From the NCBI GenBank assembly GCA_910578325.1, contig CAJTQT010000005.1, positions 1 to 64,000 on the forward strand: DNA of 64,000 nucleotides, in the 5' to 3' direction. Under the pieces are notes generated by a model. It was not told the origin of the DNA, searched no databases, and worked only from the letters and a program-made list of their open reading frames with translations. Both the position numbers and the translations under genes were made by a program. The stretch comes from an uncultured Christensenella sp. (GTDB taxonomy: Bacteria > Bacillota > Clostridia > Christensenellales > CAG-917). Shown here one piece after another: positions 27,210-36,791 of this stretch. Position 1 is the first letter of the stretch; each line of letters starts with the position of its first letter.

Positions 27210-28667
27210 CTATTGTGCTTCTTTTAGCAGTTGAGCGGAAAATTTCAAGCGTCTGAGGCTTTCTTCTTTTCCGAGCACGACAGCCATCTCTATCGCGCCG
27301 CCCGGCGTCACGGGCTCGCCTGTCAGCGCAACGCGCATACTGAACATAACCTGTCCGCTTTTGATTCCTCTCTGCTCCGATCCCTGCTTTATGCTCTCTT
27401 TAACAGCCTCGTCGTTCCAGTCTTCTACGTCTGTCAGAATCTCATAAGCCGCGTTCACCGCATTGAACGCAACGGTCTTATCGACTTTCATTTTCTGATG
27501 CACGTACATATTAAGGTCGTATTCCTTAAACTCCGAAAGAAACGCGAGTTTCTCAGGAATTTCACCGAGAATATCCACTCTCGTCTGCATAAGCGCGGCA
27601 ATCTCTTTCTTGTCGTACTTATTTTCGCCGATCGCCCTGTCAATCCACTTTTCGGCGACGGAATAAAACTCTTCTGCGGTCATCGCTTTGAGATATTCGC
27701 CGTTGAGCCAGCGCATTTTGGTTTCGTCGAATATGGAACTGCTGTGCGAGACTCCGTCCACGTCGAATGCTTCAATCATCTCGTCCATACTCATTTTTTC
27801 GCGGTTGTCTTTGGGACACCAGCCCAACAGCGCGATATAGTTTACAATGGCCTCGGGCAGATAGCCTTTTGCGATAAAGTCCTCGAAATTCGCGTCGCCG
27901 AACCTCTTGCTGAGTTTGCGCGTCGCGTCTTTCATTATGGGCGGAAGATGCATATATCTGGGACGGTTCCAACCGAACGCGTCGTAGATAAGATTGTATT
28001 TGGGCGTGGAACTGAGATACTCAGTTCCGCGGATGACGTGGGTTATGTTCATCAGATGGTCGTCTACGACGTTTGCGAAATTGTAGGTCGGAAGCCCGTC
28101 GGATTTAAGAAGTACGCCGTCCTCGATATCCGCGCTGTCCACGCTGATTTTGCCGAATACCATATCCTCGTATTCGGACACGACTCCCTCGGGAACTTTC
28201 TGACGTATTACGTACGGCTCTCCAGCCTCGATCCTGCGGGCGACTTCCTCTTTGGAAAGATTTCTGCAATGCTTGTCGTAAGTATGCACGCCGTTGGCGT
28301 CTTTCAAACCTTCCAGCCTTTCCTTATCGCAGAAACAGTAATACGCGCCGCCCAGTTCGACGAGTTTTTCGGCATACTGTTTGTAAAGCCCCATACGCTC
28401 CGTCTGAACGTAAGGACCGTATCCCGCGTCCTTATCGGGACCCTCGTCGTAGGAGATGCCCGCCGTGGCAAGCGTGCGGTATATCATTCCCACCGCGCCT
28501 TCGACTTTGCGCTCCTGATCGGTATCCTCGATTCTGAGAATAAACGTGCCGCCGTTACGCTTTGCAAACAGATATGCGTACAGTCCGGTGCGCAAATTGC
28601 CTATGTGCATAAATCCCGTCGGAGACGGGGCGAATCTTGTTCTTACGTTTTGTGTCATTTTGTCCAT
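27210..28667 (-). CDS. gltX: Glutamyl-tRNA synthetase
   Basis: 485 aa. The class I signatures are PSPTGFMHIGNLRTG (HIGH motif) and KLSKRFGD (KMSKS motif), with the usual helical anticodon-binding C-terminus. In bacteria of this group it often charges tRNA-Gln with Glu as well. The start at 28667 has GAGG at good spacing and overlaps the end of the radC-like gene by 13 bases; the next ATG (28658) is too far from that site. Confidence 0.96.
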   Translation of the reverse strand: MDKMTQNVRTRFAPSPTGFMHIGNLRTGLYAYLFAKRNGGTFILRIEDTDQERKVEGAVGMIYRTLATAGISYDEGPDKDAGYGPYVQTERMGLYKQYAEKLVELGGAYYCFCDKERLEGLKDANGVHTYDKHCRNLSKEEVARRIEAGEPYVIRQKVPEGVVSEYEDMVFGKISVDSADIEDGVLLKSDGLPTYNFANVVDDHLMNITHVIRGTEYLSSTPKYNLIYDAFGWNRPRYMHLPPIMKDATRKLSKRFGDANFEDFIAKGYLPEAIVNYIALLGWCPKDNREKMSMDEMIEAFDVDGVSHSSSIFDETKMRWLNGEYLKAMTAEEFYSVAEKWIDRAIGENKYDKKEIAALMQTRVDILGEIPEKLAFLSEFKEYDLNMYVHQKMKVDKTVAFNAVNAAYEILTDVEDWNDEAVKESIKQGSEQRGIKSGQVMFSMRVALTGEPVTPGGAIEMAVVLGKEESLRRLKFSAQLLKEAQ

Positions 28668-29395
28668 ACGTCCTCTTTCAGTTTATCGTATAAATTTTTA
28701 AAATACGTAATCTGATTGTGTTCTTTAAAAGAATAAAAATCGTTGCCGTGAAATATATAATGGTCAAGCAGCCGATATCCCAGAGAATTCAGTGTAGTAT
28801 AAATATCATACGTCAGCGACATATCGGCAGTCGACGGGTTTGTGTTTCCGTTGGGATGATTGTGCGCAAGCAAAATGCCGTACGCGCGATGCTTTTGAGC
28901 ATAATTTACCACAGTTTTCGGATCAAGCCTAACCTCGGAGCGTTCGCCCGTTTCGATAATCTCGCAAGCCAACACCTTTTCGTGGTAATCGAGGGCCGCT
29001 ATGCAAACCGATTCTTCCGCGCAGCCGTAAAGCAGCGAGCCCATACGCGTTCTTATACTCTCATCGGGTTTTAAAGGTTTATTTGCGTCGGTCTTGTTTG
29101 TGTTTACTTCTGCAAGATACAAATGGAATATGTCGGGTAGAGCGGATAAAAACAGCGCCGCATTTTCTGTCATACCCGAAATCTCTCTCAAAAATTCCGG
29201 CGACGCGTTCAGTACGTTTGAAAAGGAACCGAATTCCGACATTAGCCTATGCGCCAGTTCGTTCGTATCTTTTCTGGGAACGAAACTGTACAGCATATAT
29301 TCCAGAACCTCGTGCGGTTGCAGATTCATAATGCCGTTTTTCTCTATTCTGGTCCGCATTCTCTCGCGATGTCCCTCGTGTATATGTTTCGGCAT
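28655..29395 (-). CDS. radC: RadC/JAB-domain protein
   Basis: 246 aa. An N-terminal helix-hairpin-helix-like region (EFGSFSNVLNASPEFLREI) precedes a JAB/MPN+ metalloprotease fold with the zinc motif AHNHPNGNTNPSTAD (His-x-His and Asp ligands). The family has been called a DNA repair protein, but its true role is unsettled. The name radC denotes the family only. Ribosome site AGGAGAGG. It overlaps gltX by 13 bases. Confidence 0.88.
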   Translation of the reverse strand: MPKHIHEGHRERMRTRIEKNGIMNLQPHEVLEYMLYSFVPRKDTNELAHRLMSEFGSFSNVLNASPEFLREISGMTENAALFLSALPDIFHLYLAEVNTNKTDANKPLKPDESIRTRMGSLLYGCAEESVCIAALDYHEKVLACEIIETGERSEVRLDPKTVVNYAQKHRAYGILLAHNHPNGNTNPSTADMSLTYDIYTTLNSLGYRLLDHYIFHGNDFYSFKEHNQITYFKNLYDKLKEDVWTK

Positions 29396-29413
29396 ACCGA
29401 CCTCTCCTGCCCT

Positions 29414-29830
29414 TTATAATTCGGGATATTCTTTAAACACCGACTCGTCCAGTCTGACAAGCCTGACCAGCGTTGCAAGCGACGAGTCCGCATCCGCAAA
29501 CCCGTATTTCATACCTATAATCTTCCATACGCCGTAAGCGTGAAGAAAATCATACCAGAAATAGCACTCGTCCTGCAAGCGGAAGATTTCGAGGCTGTTG
29601 AAAGACTGGAATCTGCTCCACTGTTTCAGAACGTCTATCAGCGCGTTGACCTCTTCATTGCCGTCGTAACGCTGATGGATAAACTGCAACATATACTTTT
29701 TGACTTCCTTAGAGAAAGTCATAACGCCTTGCTTTGCATTGTCTATATCCTTTATAATCAGCGCGATTTCCGAATCGTCGGAATTGTTTTTCAGCACTTT
29801 TCCGCTCAGGTACGCAAACGTATTAGTCAT
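29414..29830 (-). CDS. Hypothetical protein, 138 aa
   Basis: A charged, mostly helical soluble protein with an aromatic-rich middle (QDECYFWYDFLHAYGVWKI). No motif is recognised. It is 18 bases upstream of radC on the same strand. A predicted promoter (TTGATT, 17 bases, TACAAT) ends seven bases before the ATG without a ribosome site, so a leaderless mRNA is likely. Confidence 0.7.
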   Translation of the reverse strand: MTNTFAYLSGKVLKNNSDDSEIALIIKDIDNAKQGVMTFSKEVKKYMLQFIHQRYDGNEEVNALIDVLKQWSRFQSFNSLEIFRLQDECYFWYDFLHAYGVWKIIGMKYGFADADSSLATLVRLVRLDESVFKEYPEL

Positions 29831-29837
29831 ATGTAAT

Positions 29838-29866
29838 ATTGTATACTAATTATATATATAAATCAA
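29838..29866 (-). promoter_or_regulatory. Promoter of the 138-aa protein/radC/gltX group
   Basis: On the minus strand, TTGATT (29861-29866), 17 bases and TACAAT (29838-29843) lie seven bases before the ATG. Confidence 0.5.
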
Positions 29867-30015
29867 CATAAACGTGAATCCTCGCCGCCTTTTCATAAAA
29901 TTTCCTTTGATTTTACAACCGAATATCGTATCTTTTTACTTATGATTTTATATAGTTAATACACTTTCGACACGTTTGCGCCAATGCCGTTATATGCAAA
30001 TTTTAATGCAGAAAT

Positions 30016-30044
30016 TTGACAAAACGTCAGATAAGTAGTATATA
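30016..30044 (+). promoter_or_regulatory. Promoter of the InlB/BspA lipoprotein
   Basis: TTGACA (30016-30021), 17 bases and TATATA (30039-30044) lie 32 bases before the ATG, with GAGGTG as ribosome site. Confidence 0.75.
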
Positions 30045-30076
30045 TGTAGTGAAAACTTCAAAGAGGTGAAACTTAT

Positions 30077-33000
30077 ATGAAGAGATTCAAGAAACTGATA
30101 TTGTTTGTCGTTGCGGTACTTGTACTGACAACGGCATTAGGAGTTCTTGTCGCTTGCGGCGAGTCTGACTCTGCCACTTATACTGTTACATTTAAAGCGG
30201 CGGGACAGACCGTGCACACCGTCGATGTAAACAACGGCGAGAAGATCAAAGCATCCCAACTTCCCTCGTTCGGTAAAGAGGGCTACGATCTGGAAGGCTG
30301 GTTTGTCGGAGACGTCGACGTGCTGGATTACGTTGTTAAAGGCAACGTAACGGCCAACGCTAAACTTACGGCGAAGCAGTATACCGTGACTTTCAAGAAC
30401 GGTGAAACCGTGCTGTCCACAAAACAGATAGCATACGGCACCGCGATACTTGCGAGCCACGTACCCGCAAAACCGACAGCGCCGGAGGGCAAGGTTTTTG
30501 ACGGCTGGTACGTAGGCGATACGAAAGTGGTATACGGAGTATACGTAGTAAAGAGCGACGTGACGATGACTGCGAAGTTTGCGGACTCTCACGAGAGTTA
30601 CAGCGTGGTGTTCAAGAACGGAACGGAAGTAGTGCATAATTTCACGGTACCGAATCATACAAAACTGAGCGCAACGCAGATACCGGACGCGCCTGCCGCG
30701 CCGAGCGGAAAGACGTTTGAAGGCTGGTATGTAGGCGACGTAAAAGTTGAAGCGGGGTTCGAAGTGACGGGAAACATCACGGCGGTAGCGAAATTCAAGG
30801 ACAACGGAAGCGAAGGACCCGAAGATCCGAATCCGCCTGCTCCGACGACGTATACCGTTACGTTTAAGAACGGCGAGACGGTGGTTAATACGCTGACGGG
30901 GCTTAGCGGAAACACGACGCTGACGGCGGCGCAGATACCGAGCGTAACCGCGCCCGAGGGAAAGAAGTTCGAGGGTTGGTTCGTAGGCGACGTAAAAATA
31001 GAGGCGGGATATACTGTGACCGCCAACGTGACCGCGGTGGCGAAGTTTGTGACCGTCGGGGATGTTGAAATTACTTTTGTGCGTTCCAACCGGTTAGACG
31101 AAGGCGCTCAGTTAAACTTCTACGAAGAGATTGAAACCAGAACCGTTGCTGCGGGCACTACTCTGTCAGTTTCGGATTTCCCCGAAAATGATACGTTCGT
31201 GAAAGTTGATTGGATGATTTATAAATTCGACTCCTGGATGATAGACAACGATTTTATTTATAGCGATACAGTAACCGTAACGGAGGACACGATAATATTG
31301 GCGTATTACGCTCCGAGAGCACAGGATAGGTTTGCCGGTGATTATATGATGATGGAATATATGGATCCGGACGTCGTTTACTGGCCGGATCCTGCTCCAA
31401 ATCAGGGTGCGGTGGTAACGTTTTCAGGTTATGGCGAAGGATATCTCAGTTATAAAGGGAAATCGTATGCGTTTACGTACACCTACGACTTTGATGAAGA
31501 AAATTACGAAAACGCATATTTGGAAGCGCAGGTAGTACATATGACTTTCAAAAGCGGTCCGTATCTGCGCGGCACGGCGCAGATTTGGCACGAGGATTCG
31601 GACGGCTTTTTGATGCATCCGAATATATACTGTGAAGTCACATATATAGATCACGATTTCGATATTGAAGCGGCAAAAGGCGCTGTATATACCCATATGG
31701 AAAATATCAATAACTCTCAGCCCGAAAATCCGGACGAGCCCGAAACCCATACTCATTCTTTGACTAAAACTGACGCGGTTTCCGCTACGTTCGAGAAAGA
31801 CGGAAATATTGAATTCTGGTCCTGTTCGGGTTGCGACAAACTGTTTGCGGACAGCGTCGGCAATCAGGAAATACAACAACCTCAAACGATTGTTGAAAAA
31901 TACGATACCGATGATGATAATCATTGGAGAAGCGACATCGAAAAGACATTGCATGCAGTTACCGACGGCGTTTGCACCGTCTGCGCAAAACCCGTAACAC
32001 ATACGGTAGGATTGGAATACGAACTTGTAGTTCCTACCGCAAAAGCAAAAGCGGCTTATGCCGCCAGAGGTCTCGATTATGAACAAAACGGCGGTTATTA
32101 CGTTGTAAAACACATCGGCACCGCTCGCGGCGATATAGTCATACCGGCAACGTATAACGGCATTCCCGTAAAAGAAATAGGCGAATACGCATTCTACAAC
32201 AATGACGGCAAAGGATACATTTACGACTATTACGAAACAACGAGCGTCACTCTGCCCGAAGGCATAATAAAAATAGGTTCCCACGCATTCTATTTTGTAG
32301 GCAGCCCTAAGGATCCTACGGAGCCTAACAGAATTTCAACGATCCGCTTGCCGCAAAGTCTGCTTACGATAGAGGAACACGCTTTCAGCATAACCGGTAT
32401 CGATTATCTCGTAATACCGAAATCCGTAACCGAAATAGGCGAACACTGTTTTTATCAATCGTATATGAAAATATATTTCGAAAGAAGCCTTGCGGAAATG
32501 GAAGACGTCAGCATTGCCGAGATGCCGTTCTTTACCGATTCGCTTTACTACTATTCTGAAACAGATCCGTCACAATCCGGTCTGTACTGGCATTACGAGA
32601 ATTCTAATATAGAAGAGTTTATCAACTGGGTCGGAATGACGGGTACCTTTGAGCATTTTATGGCAAAGATTGAGGTACAGCCTGACGAAGAAGGCAGACC
32701 GAGAGGATTTATACCTTTTGAATCTACGCTTACATTAGAAATTACCGAGTTCGATGAGCAACAAGGCGTTACGGGATTTAAGATTACCGAAACAGAATTT
32801 TACGATACGGTTAACCAAACCCGAATGTCTGCAAAATGGGAAGTCGGTCAAAAAACAGCGCAAACCGATTCGACTTACTGCGAATGGGAATTGCGTTGCA
32901 CAAGAACGTTAGTGTATGCAGGCAGAACGTTTGTGCTTCCTCTTATGGCTGATATATCTTTCCGCGTCGATGAATCGACAGGCAGAATAAACGCTGGCAT

Positions 33001-33124
33001 CTCTATTTTCAATACCTTTTGCGAGGAGTTGATGGAATTTGAAAACTACTGCCGCGAACTTCTTCAAGATGATTTCGTCGCTGTGGATCCGGGATTTATA
33101 ACATTTGGACTTGATATATTGTAA
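30077..33124 (+). CDS. Surface lipoprotein with four InlB modules and BspA-like repeats
   Basis: 1015 aa. The signal peptide ends at LVAC. Four ~75-residue InlB-type modules follow (about 35-345), each with YTVTFKNGETV and GKxFEGWxVGDVK. The next part is a unique beta-rich region with 'HSLTKTDAVSATFEKDG...CSGC' and 'CTVCAKPV' cysteine pairs, then BspA-type leucine-rich units (VTLPEGIIKIGSHAFYF, VIPKSVTEIGEHCF). The C-terminal ~150 residues are unknown. The modules differ in third-position bases yet share long identical stretches (for example GTAGGCGACGTAAAA in modules 3 and 4), a sign of duplication or gene conversion. Likely an adhesin. Confidence 0.9.
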   Translation: MKRFKKLILFVVAVLVLTTALGVLVACGESDSATYTVTFKAAGQTVHTVDVNNGEKIKASQLPSFGKEGYDLEGWFVGDVDVLDYVVKGNVTANAKLTAKQYTVTFKNGETVLSTKQIAYGTAILASHVPAKPTAPEGKVFDGWYVGDTKVVYGVYVVKSDVTMTAKFADSHESYSVVFKNGTEVVHNFTVPNHTKLSATQIPDAPAAPSGKTFEGWYVGDVKVEAGFEVTGNITAVAKFKDNGSEGPEDPNPPAPTTYTVTFKNGETVVNTLTGLSGNTTLTAAQIPSVTAPEGKKFEGWFVGDVKIEAGYTVTANVTAVAKFVTVGDVEITFVRSNRLDEGAQLNFYEEIETRTVAAGTTLSVSDFPENDTFVKVDWMIYKFDSWMIDNDFIYSDTVTVTEDTIILAYYAPRAQDRFAGDYMMMEYMDPDVVYWPDPAPNQGAVVTFSGYGEGYLSYKGKSYAFTYTYDFDEENYENAYLEAQVVHMTFKSGPYLRGTAQIWHEDSDGFLMHPNIYCEVTYIDHDFDIEAAKGAVYTHMENINNSQPENPDEPETHTHSLTKTDAVSATFEKDGNIEFWSCSGCDKLFADSVGNQEIQQPQTIVEKYDTDDDNHWRSDIEKTLHAVTDGVCTVCAKPVTHTVGLEYELVVPTAKAKAAYAARGLDYEQNGGYYVVKHIGTARGDIVIPATYNGIPVKEIGEYAFYNNDGKGYIYDYYETTSVTLPEGIIKIGSHAFYFVGSPKDPTEPNRISTIRLPQSLLTIEEHAFSITGIDYLVIPKSVTEIGEHCFYQSYMKIYFERSLAEMEDVSIAEMPFFTDSLYYYSETDPSQSGLYWHYENSNIEEFINWVGMTGTFEHFMAKIEVQPDEEGRPRGFIPFESTLTLEITEFDEQQGVTGFKITETEFYDTVNQTRMSAKWEVGQKTAQTDSTYCEWELRCTRTLVYAGRTFVLPLMADISFRVDESTGRINAGISIFNTFCEELMEFENYCRELLQDDFVAVDPGFITFGLDIL

Positions 33125-33149
33125 GTCTGAAAATATTCTGATTTTATTT

Positions 33150-33181
33150 CAGCCCTATGTTTAATGCATAGGGCTGTATTT
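33150..33181. terminator. Bidirectional terminator
   Basis: CAGCCCTATG (33150-33159) pairs with CATAGGGCTG (33167-33176), with T/A-rich flanks on both sides. It lies between convergent genes. Confidence 0.85.
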
Positions 33182-33190
33182 TATATTTTT

Positions 33191-33904
33191 TTATACGCCT
33201 CTCAAAAATGCCAGAACTCCGCTGTAAAGCGTATAGGCGAGTTTTGCCTGGTAGTCCTTGTCTACAAGATTTGCTTCGTCAAACGGATTGCTTAAAAAAC
33301 CGCACTCGACGATTATGCTCGGATACGGACTGCAAGACAGAAGATATTTTTCCGCGCCTAGCGCGCTGTACTCCCTGCCGCCGTTGATTTTGTTTATATC
33401 CTCGTTGAGCGCCGCCTGCATCGCATTTGCAAACTCCCTGCCGTCCGCGCTTTTTCTGTCAAAAAATACCTGCGCGCCTCTGCGGGACGGGGAAGAATAA
33501 AAATTCATATGCACGCTTACAACAGCGGACGGTTTTGCCGAGTTAATGATATCTGCGCGCTTGAACATATCGGCGCGTTTTTTGTTGTCTTTCACGTCGG
33601 GGTGCGTGTGCATAGTATCGTTGGTTCGGGTGTAAACAACCCTGTATCCGCCGCTTCGCAGATACTCCCCGAGCAGTTTTGCAACTTTTAAATTCAGGTC
33701 GCTTTCCCTGACGCCCGTGCGCTTGCCCGTCACACCGCCGTCCGCGCCGCCGTGTCCCGCGTCTATGACCACAACCTCTCTGTCATCGGCTTTTATAACC
33801 GCCGCGGCAATAATCGGAGACGTCAGCGCAAACGTAACGACAAATACGCTAAGCACCGTCGCAATGGATTTTAAAATGTATATGTCTATTCTATTTTTAT
33901 GCAT
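33191..33904 (-). CDS. cwlD: N-acetylmuramoyl-L-alanine amidase, CwlD-like
   Basis: 237 aa. One N-terminal membrane segment (about 12-36) is followed by an Amidase_3 domain. Zinc ligands are visible as His51 (DAGHGG), Glu67 (VRESDLN) and His132 (SVHMNF), and the catalytic Glu200 lies in VECGFLSN. Length and layout fit CwlD, which removes peptide side chains so that muramic delta-lactam can form in spore cortex. A vegetative Amidase_3 enzyme is the alternative. It supports a sporulating lifestyle together with spmAB and sipL. Confidence 0.85.
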   Translation of the reverse strand: MHKNRIDIYILKSIATVLSVFVVTFALTSPIIAAAVIKADDREVVVIDAGHGGADGGVTGKRTGVRESDLNLKVAKLLGEYLRSGGYRVVYTRTNDTMHTHPDVKDNKKRADMFKRADIINSAKPSAVVSVHMNFYSSPSRRGAQVFFDRKSADGREFANAMQAALNEDINKINGGREYSALGAEKYLLSCSPYPSIIVECGFLSNPFDEANLVDKDYQAKLAYTLYSGVLAFLRGV

Positions 33905-34037
33905 ATCGTTTCATTGCCAACTATATACGCTATGGCATAAAAATACATACATATCCACAAAGTTATCCACATATTGAGCCTAAAATGTGGATAAGTCGGT
34001 GGACAAGTGCCATTTTTATGTCAGCGGAGTTCGGCTA

Positions 34038-34152
34038 ATCAGAGTATACGTCGTGGCATAATTGTTTAGCACACGAACGCAAAAAACGCCTGTTTTCGAC
34101 ACTTTTTGCATTCTAAACGTGCGGATTATAAAATTATGCCACTGTCATATAC
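34038..34152. repeat. Palindromic element C
   Basis: Nested inverted repeats. The outer arms contain GTGGCATAATT/AATTATGCCAC (34054-34064 and 34132-34142), extending imperfectly to GTATA on each side. Inner arms are GAACGCAAAAA (34075-34085) and TTTTTGCATTC (34103-34113, one mismatch). Its left flank ATCAGAGTATACGTCGTGG matches the left flank of element A with one change. It fills most of the gap between cwlD and the PRC-barrel gene and may carry the latter's promoter region. Confidence 0.7.
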
Positions 34153-34189
34153 CCGTTGCAATCGGCATAAACTTGTGCGAGGTGACGTT

Positions 34190-35149
34190 ATGACTGAATT
34201 GTCCGCAATTATACAAAAACCGGTTTTGGATATTTCAACGTCCTGCATAATAGGCAGAGTATCGGATGTATATTTCGATGAATTTTGCAAAACCGCCGTA
34301 TACGTATGCATACAGACCGACGATTCGCGCGAAATGCTTTTGCCTTACGAAGAGGTCAGATACTTCTCGGACGCGCTGATCATCGACGACTGTCTGAAAC
34401 TTCTCTATCCCGACGACGCGGACACAACCGCAGTGAAATCGGCGTTTTTATCAATGCCAGTTTACACTCCGTCAGGCGTATTGCGTGGGAGCATCGAAGC
34501 AATATTTATAAACGCGTCGGGGAAAGTCGTACGCATCAATATAGGGAACGACGATATAACTCCGTCGGGAATCGCGTCGATAGGCGACGTGATAATTTAC
34601 AAAGGCGCGTTTAAAACGAAGAGCAAGCCAAAGGCGCGCAAATTCGATATTCCGCGTCCCGAGGTCGATTACCCGGTACGCATTCTGAGCAGTGACGGCA
34701 TTTCAGACAAATCAGTTACAAGCGGCGCAACAAAGGAAAGCGAAGTTTCGATTCCCGCACCCGCCGAAATTAAAAACGCGGCAACGGCAACCGCCGAACC
34801 CGTAAACCTTGCCGTACAAACCGTAACCGCCGCGCCCCCACCCGCTCCCGTCGTTTCGCTTAGTTCTGACAAACGAGAGCCCGTGCTTTCAAACGGCGCG
34901 TTCGAAATTCTTCTCGACGGTTCCTCCGCATTTTCCTACGACGAGGATGCGCATACGCCGACTCGCGTTATCTGCGATTACGAATTTCTGCTCGGGCGTA
35001 AACTCGGCGCGGACCTCTGCACTTATACGGGTGAACTGATCGCCAAAAGCGGCAGTCAGGTGACGGACAGTATCGTGGAAAAAGCAAGACGGGCAGGCAA
35101 ACTTGTAGAACTGACTCTCAACAGCATCAAACCCGAGAGAAAGATGTAA
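34190..35149 (+). CDS. PRC-barrel domain protein
   Basis: 319 aa from the ATG preceded by GAGGTGA. Two PRC-barrel-like segments are seen: residues ~8-75 (CIIGRVSDVYFDEFCKTAVYV) and ~95-150 (SMPVYTPSGVLRGSIEAIFI with GDVIIYKG). A low-complexity Ala/Pro/Val linker (about 195-245) and a C-terminal domain (about 270-319, LLGRKLGADLCTYTGELIAK) complete the chain. PRC barrels occur in RimM and in RNA- or septum-related proteins. No catalytic residues are recognised; the function is unknown. Confidence 0.7.
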   Translation: MTELSAIIQKPVLDISTSCIIGRVSDVYFDEFCKTAVYVCIQTDDSREMLLPYEEVRYFSDALIIDDCLKLLYPDDADTTAVKSAFLSMPVYTPSGVLRGSIEAIFINASGKVVRINIGNDDITPSGIASIGDVIIYKGAFKTKSKPKARKFDIPRPEVDYPVRILSSDGISDKSVTSGATKESEVSIPAPAEIKNAATATAEPVNLAVQTVTAAPPPAPVVSLSSDKREPVLSNGAFEILLDGSSAFSYDEDAHTPTRVICDYEFLLGRKLGADLCTYTGELIAKSGSQVTDSIVEKARRAGKLVELTLNSIKPERKM

Positions 35150-35186
35150 TATTATACTCTCGCGAGAATCCAAATTGCAAAAAATT

Positions 35187-36632
35187 ATGTCAAAAAAATT
35201 CAGTAACCGTAAAATTCGCATTATCTCCCTGATCTCCGCCGTAGCGGTTTGCGCGGTGCTTTGCGCAGTTCTGTGCGCCTGCAATCCCAAAACGCCCGCA
35301 TCCGCGCCCGATAACTCTCCCTGCTACGATATATCGGCGGTGTACGACGCGCAATCGCATACGCTTTCCGTCTCGCAGGAAATCCTTTATACCGCGCCCG
35401 ACGCTCTCGACGAAGTGGTTTTGCACGTATATGCAAACGCTTTTGCTAAAAATAACGACGCAATCGAGATTTTATCTGCACAAATCAACAGACAGAACGT
35501 TGATTTTGAGATATACGGCTCGGATAAGACTCTTATGAAACTCCCTTGCGATCTGACACAGGGCGACACCTGTACGTTGTCCTTCAAATACAAAGTTACA
35601 ATTCCGCAATCCGACACCAGACTGGGCATAACCGAACACGGCGACGCTAATCTCACCTGCTTTTATCCTGTAATTGCAAAATACGACGGCGCGTGGCGGG
35701 AAGACTGCTACGCCGCTTGGGGCGACCCGTTCTTCTGCGACGCCTCATCCTTTTACGTCAGAGTGACCGCCGATGAAAACCTGACCGTTGCCGCAAGCGG
35801 CAGAACCGTGGAGACGGTGCTCAAAGACGTTGACGGTCAGCCTAAAAAAACGGTCGAAATCGAGGCAGAAAACGTACGCGACTTCGGTATGGCAATCGGC
35901 GGGTTCAAAACGGTTTCCGATACGCTGAAACTCGGTGATTATAGCGTTGCCGTCAACTACTGCTATTACGACGACGCCGCGCCGTCGGAAACGCTCCAAC
36001 GCGCCAAACAGTCTCTCGAAGTCTTCTCACAGGCATTCGGCGACTACCCGCATTCCACGTTCACCGTTGTTCAAAGCAATCTGGGCAATGCGGGCGGAAT
36101 GGAATACGGCTCTTTCGTGCTCGTATCACCCTCTTCTTCCCGCGAAGAATATCTCGATACCGTCACCCACGAAACCGCGCATCAGTGGTGGTATAACGCC
36201 GTCGGCAGCGATCAGATAAACTCCGCCTGGCTTGACGAAGGACTTACGGAATTCTGCACTTATTACTTCCACTATCTGACGGGAAACCGCTCCGCGTACA
36301 ACGAGGCAATGGCAAGCCTGTCGCGCTCGTACTCCTCCTTTTCCGCGCTTAAAAACACCGTCGGCTTTGACGGCACTATGAACCGTCCGCTGTCATCCTA
36401 TCTCACCGAGGGCGAATACGTCGCCGTCACGTACTTAAAGGGCGCGCTTCTCTTCGACGCATTGCGTTCGCTTGTCGGCGACAAGAAATTTCAAGGCGCG
36501 ATGCGGCAATACTATGCCGACAACATCTACGGAGTCGCAACCCAGACCGATTTAATCGAAGCATTCAAATCGCAGGGCTACGACATATCGAGTATCGTAA
36601 TCGGTTGGGTGAACGACACAGTATTAATGTAA
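35187..36632 (+). CDS. M1 family metallopeptidase lipoprotein
   Basis: 481 aa. A lipoprotein signal peptide ends with LCAC (Cys32). The gluzincin motif HETAH (328-332) plus Glu351 in WLDEGLTEF forms the zinc site. The upstream GGMEYG is the substrate-binding equivalent of GAMEN. Beta-sandwich first, thermolysin-like domain second; the C-terminal helical domain of long M1 enzymes is missing. It probably trims peptides outside the membrane. It follows the PRC-barrel gene by 37 bases. An in-frame TTG lies four codons upstream; neither start has a good ribosome site. Confidence 0.9.
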   Translation: MSKKFSNRKIRIISLISAVAVCAVLCAVLCACNPKTPASAPDNSPCYDISAVYDAQSHTLSVSQEILYTAPDALDEVVLHVYANAFAKNNDAIEILSAQINRQNVDFEIYGSDKTLMKLPCDLTQGDTCTLSFKYKVTIPQSDTRLGITEHGDANLTCFYPVIAKYDGAWREDCYAAWGDPFFCDASSFYVRVTADENLTVAASGRTVETVLKDVDGQPKKTVEIEAENVRDFGMAIGGFKTVSDTLKLGDYSVAVNYCYYDDAAPSETLQRAKQSLEVFSQAFGDYPHSTFTVVQSNLGNAGGMEYGSFVLVSPSSSREEYLDTVTHETAHQWWYNAVGSDQINSAWLDEGLTEFCTYYFHYLTGNRSAYNEAMASLSRSYSSFSALKNTVGFDGTMNRPLSSYLTEGEYVAVTYLKGALLFDALRSLVGDKKFQGAMRQYYADNIYGVATQTDLIEAFKSQGYDISSIVIGWVNDTVLM

Positions 36633-36735
36633 ATTTTATATTGAGCGGGGAATGCGAAACAATTTCCGCATTCCCTGTATCGTTCTCTTGCTTTGACACT
36701 TAAATAATACAAATACGAAATCTTTTATTCTTATG

Positions 36736-36783
36736 GGTTCAGCACCGACACAACACAAGCCAACTATGTCGAAATAGACCATA
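36736..36783 (+). repeat. 48-bp upstream element, copy 1
   Basis: Ungapped match of 41 of 48 bases to 37610-37657. Each copy lies just upstream of one of the first two double-HTH genes. It ends in a -10-like CATACT here and CATAAT in copy 2, so it may be a shared operator/promoter. In frame with each gene it would read FSTDxTQAxxVxI, so a lost coding segment is the alternative. Confidence 0.6.
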
Positions 36784-36791
36784 CTAAAAAT

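Noticed and set aside
30170..31050. Regular repeats that might suggest a CRISPR array or satellite
   Set aside because: The periodicity is ~240 bases, in frame, and encodes InlB modules; no short palindromic repeats with unique spacers occur anywhere in the window.
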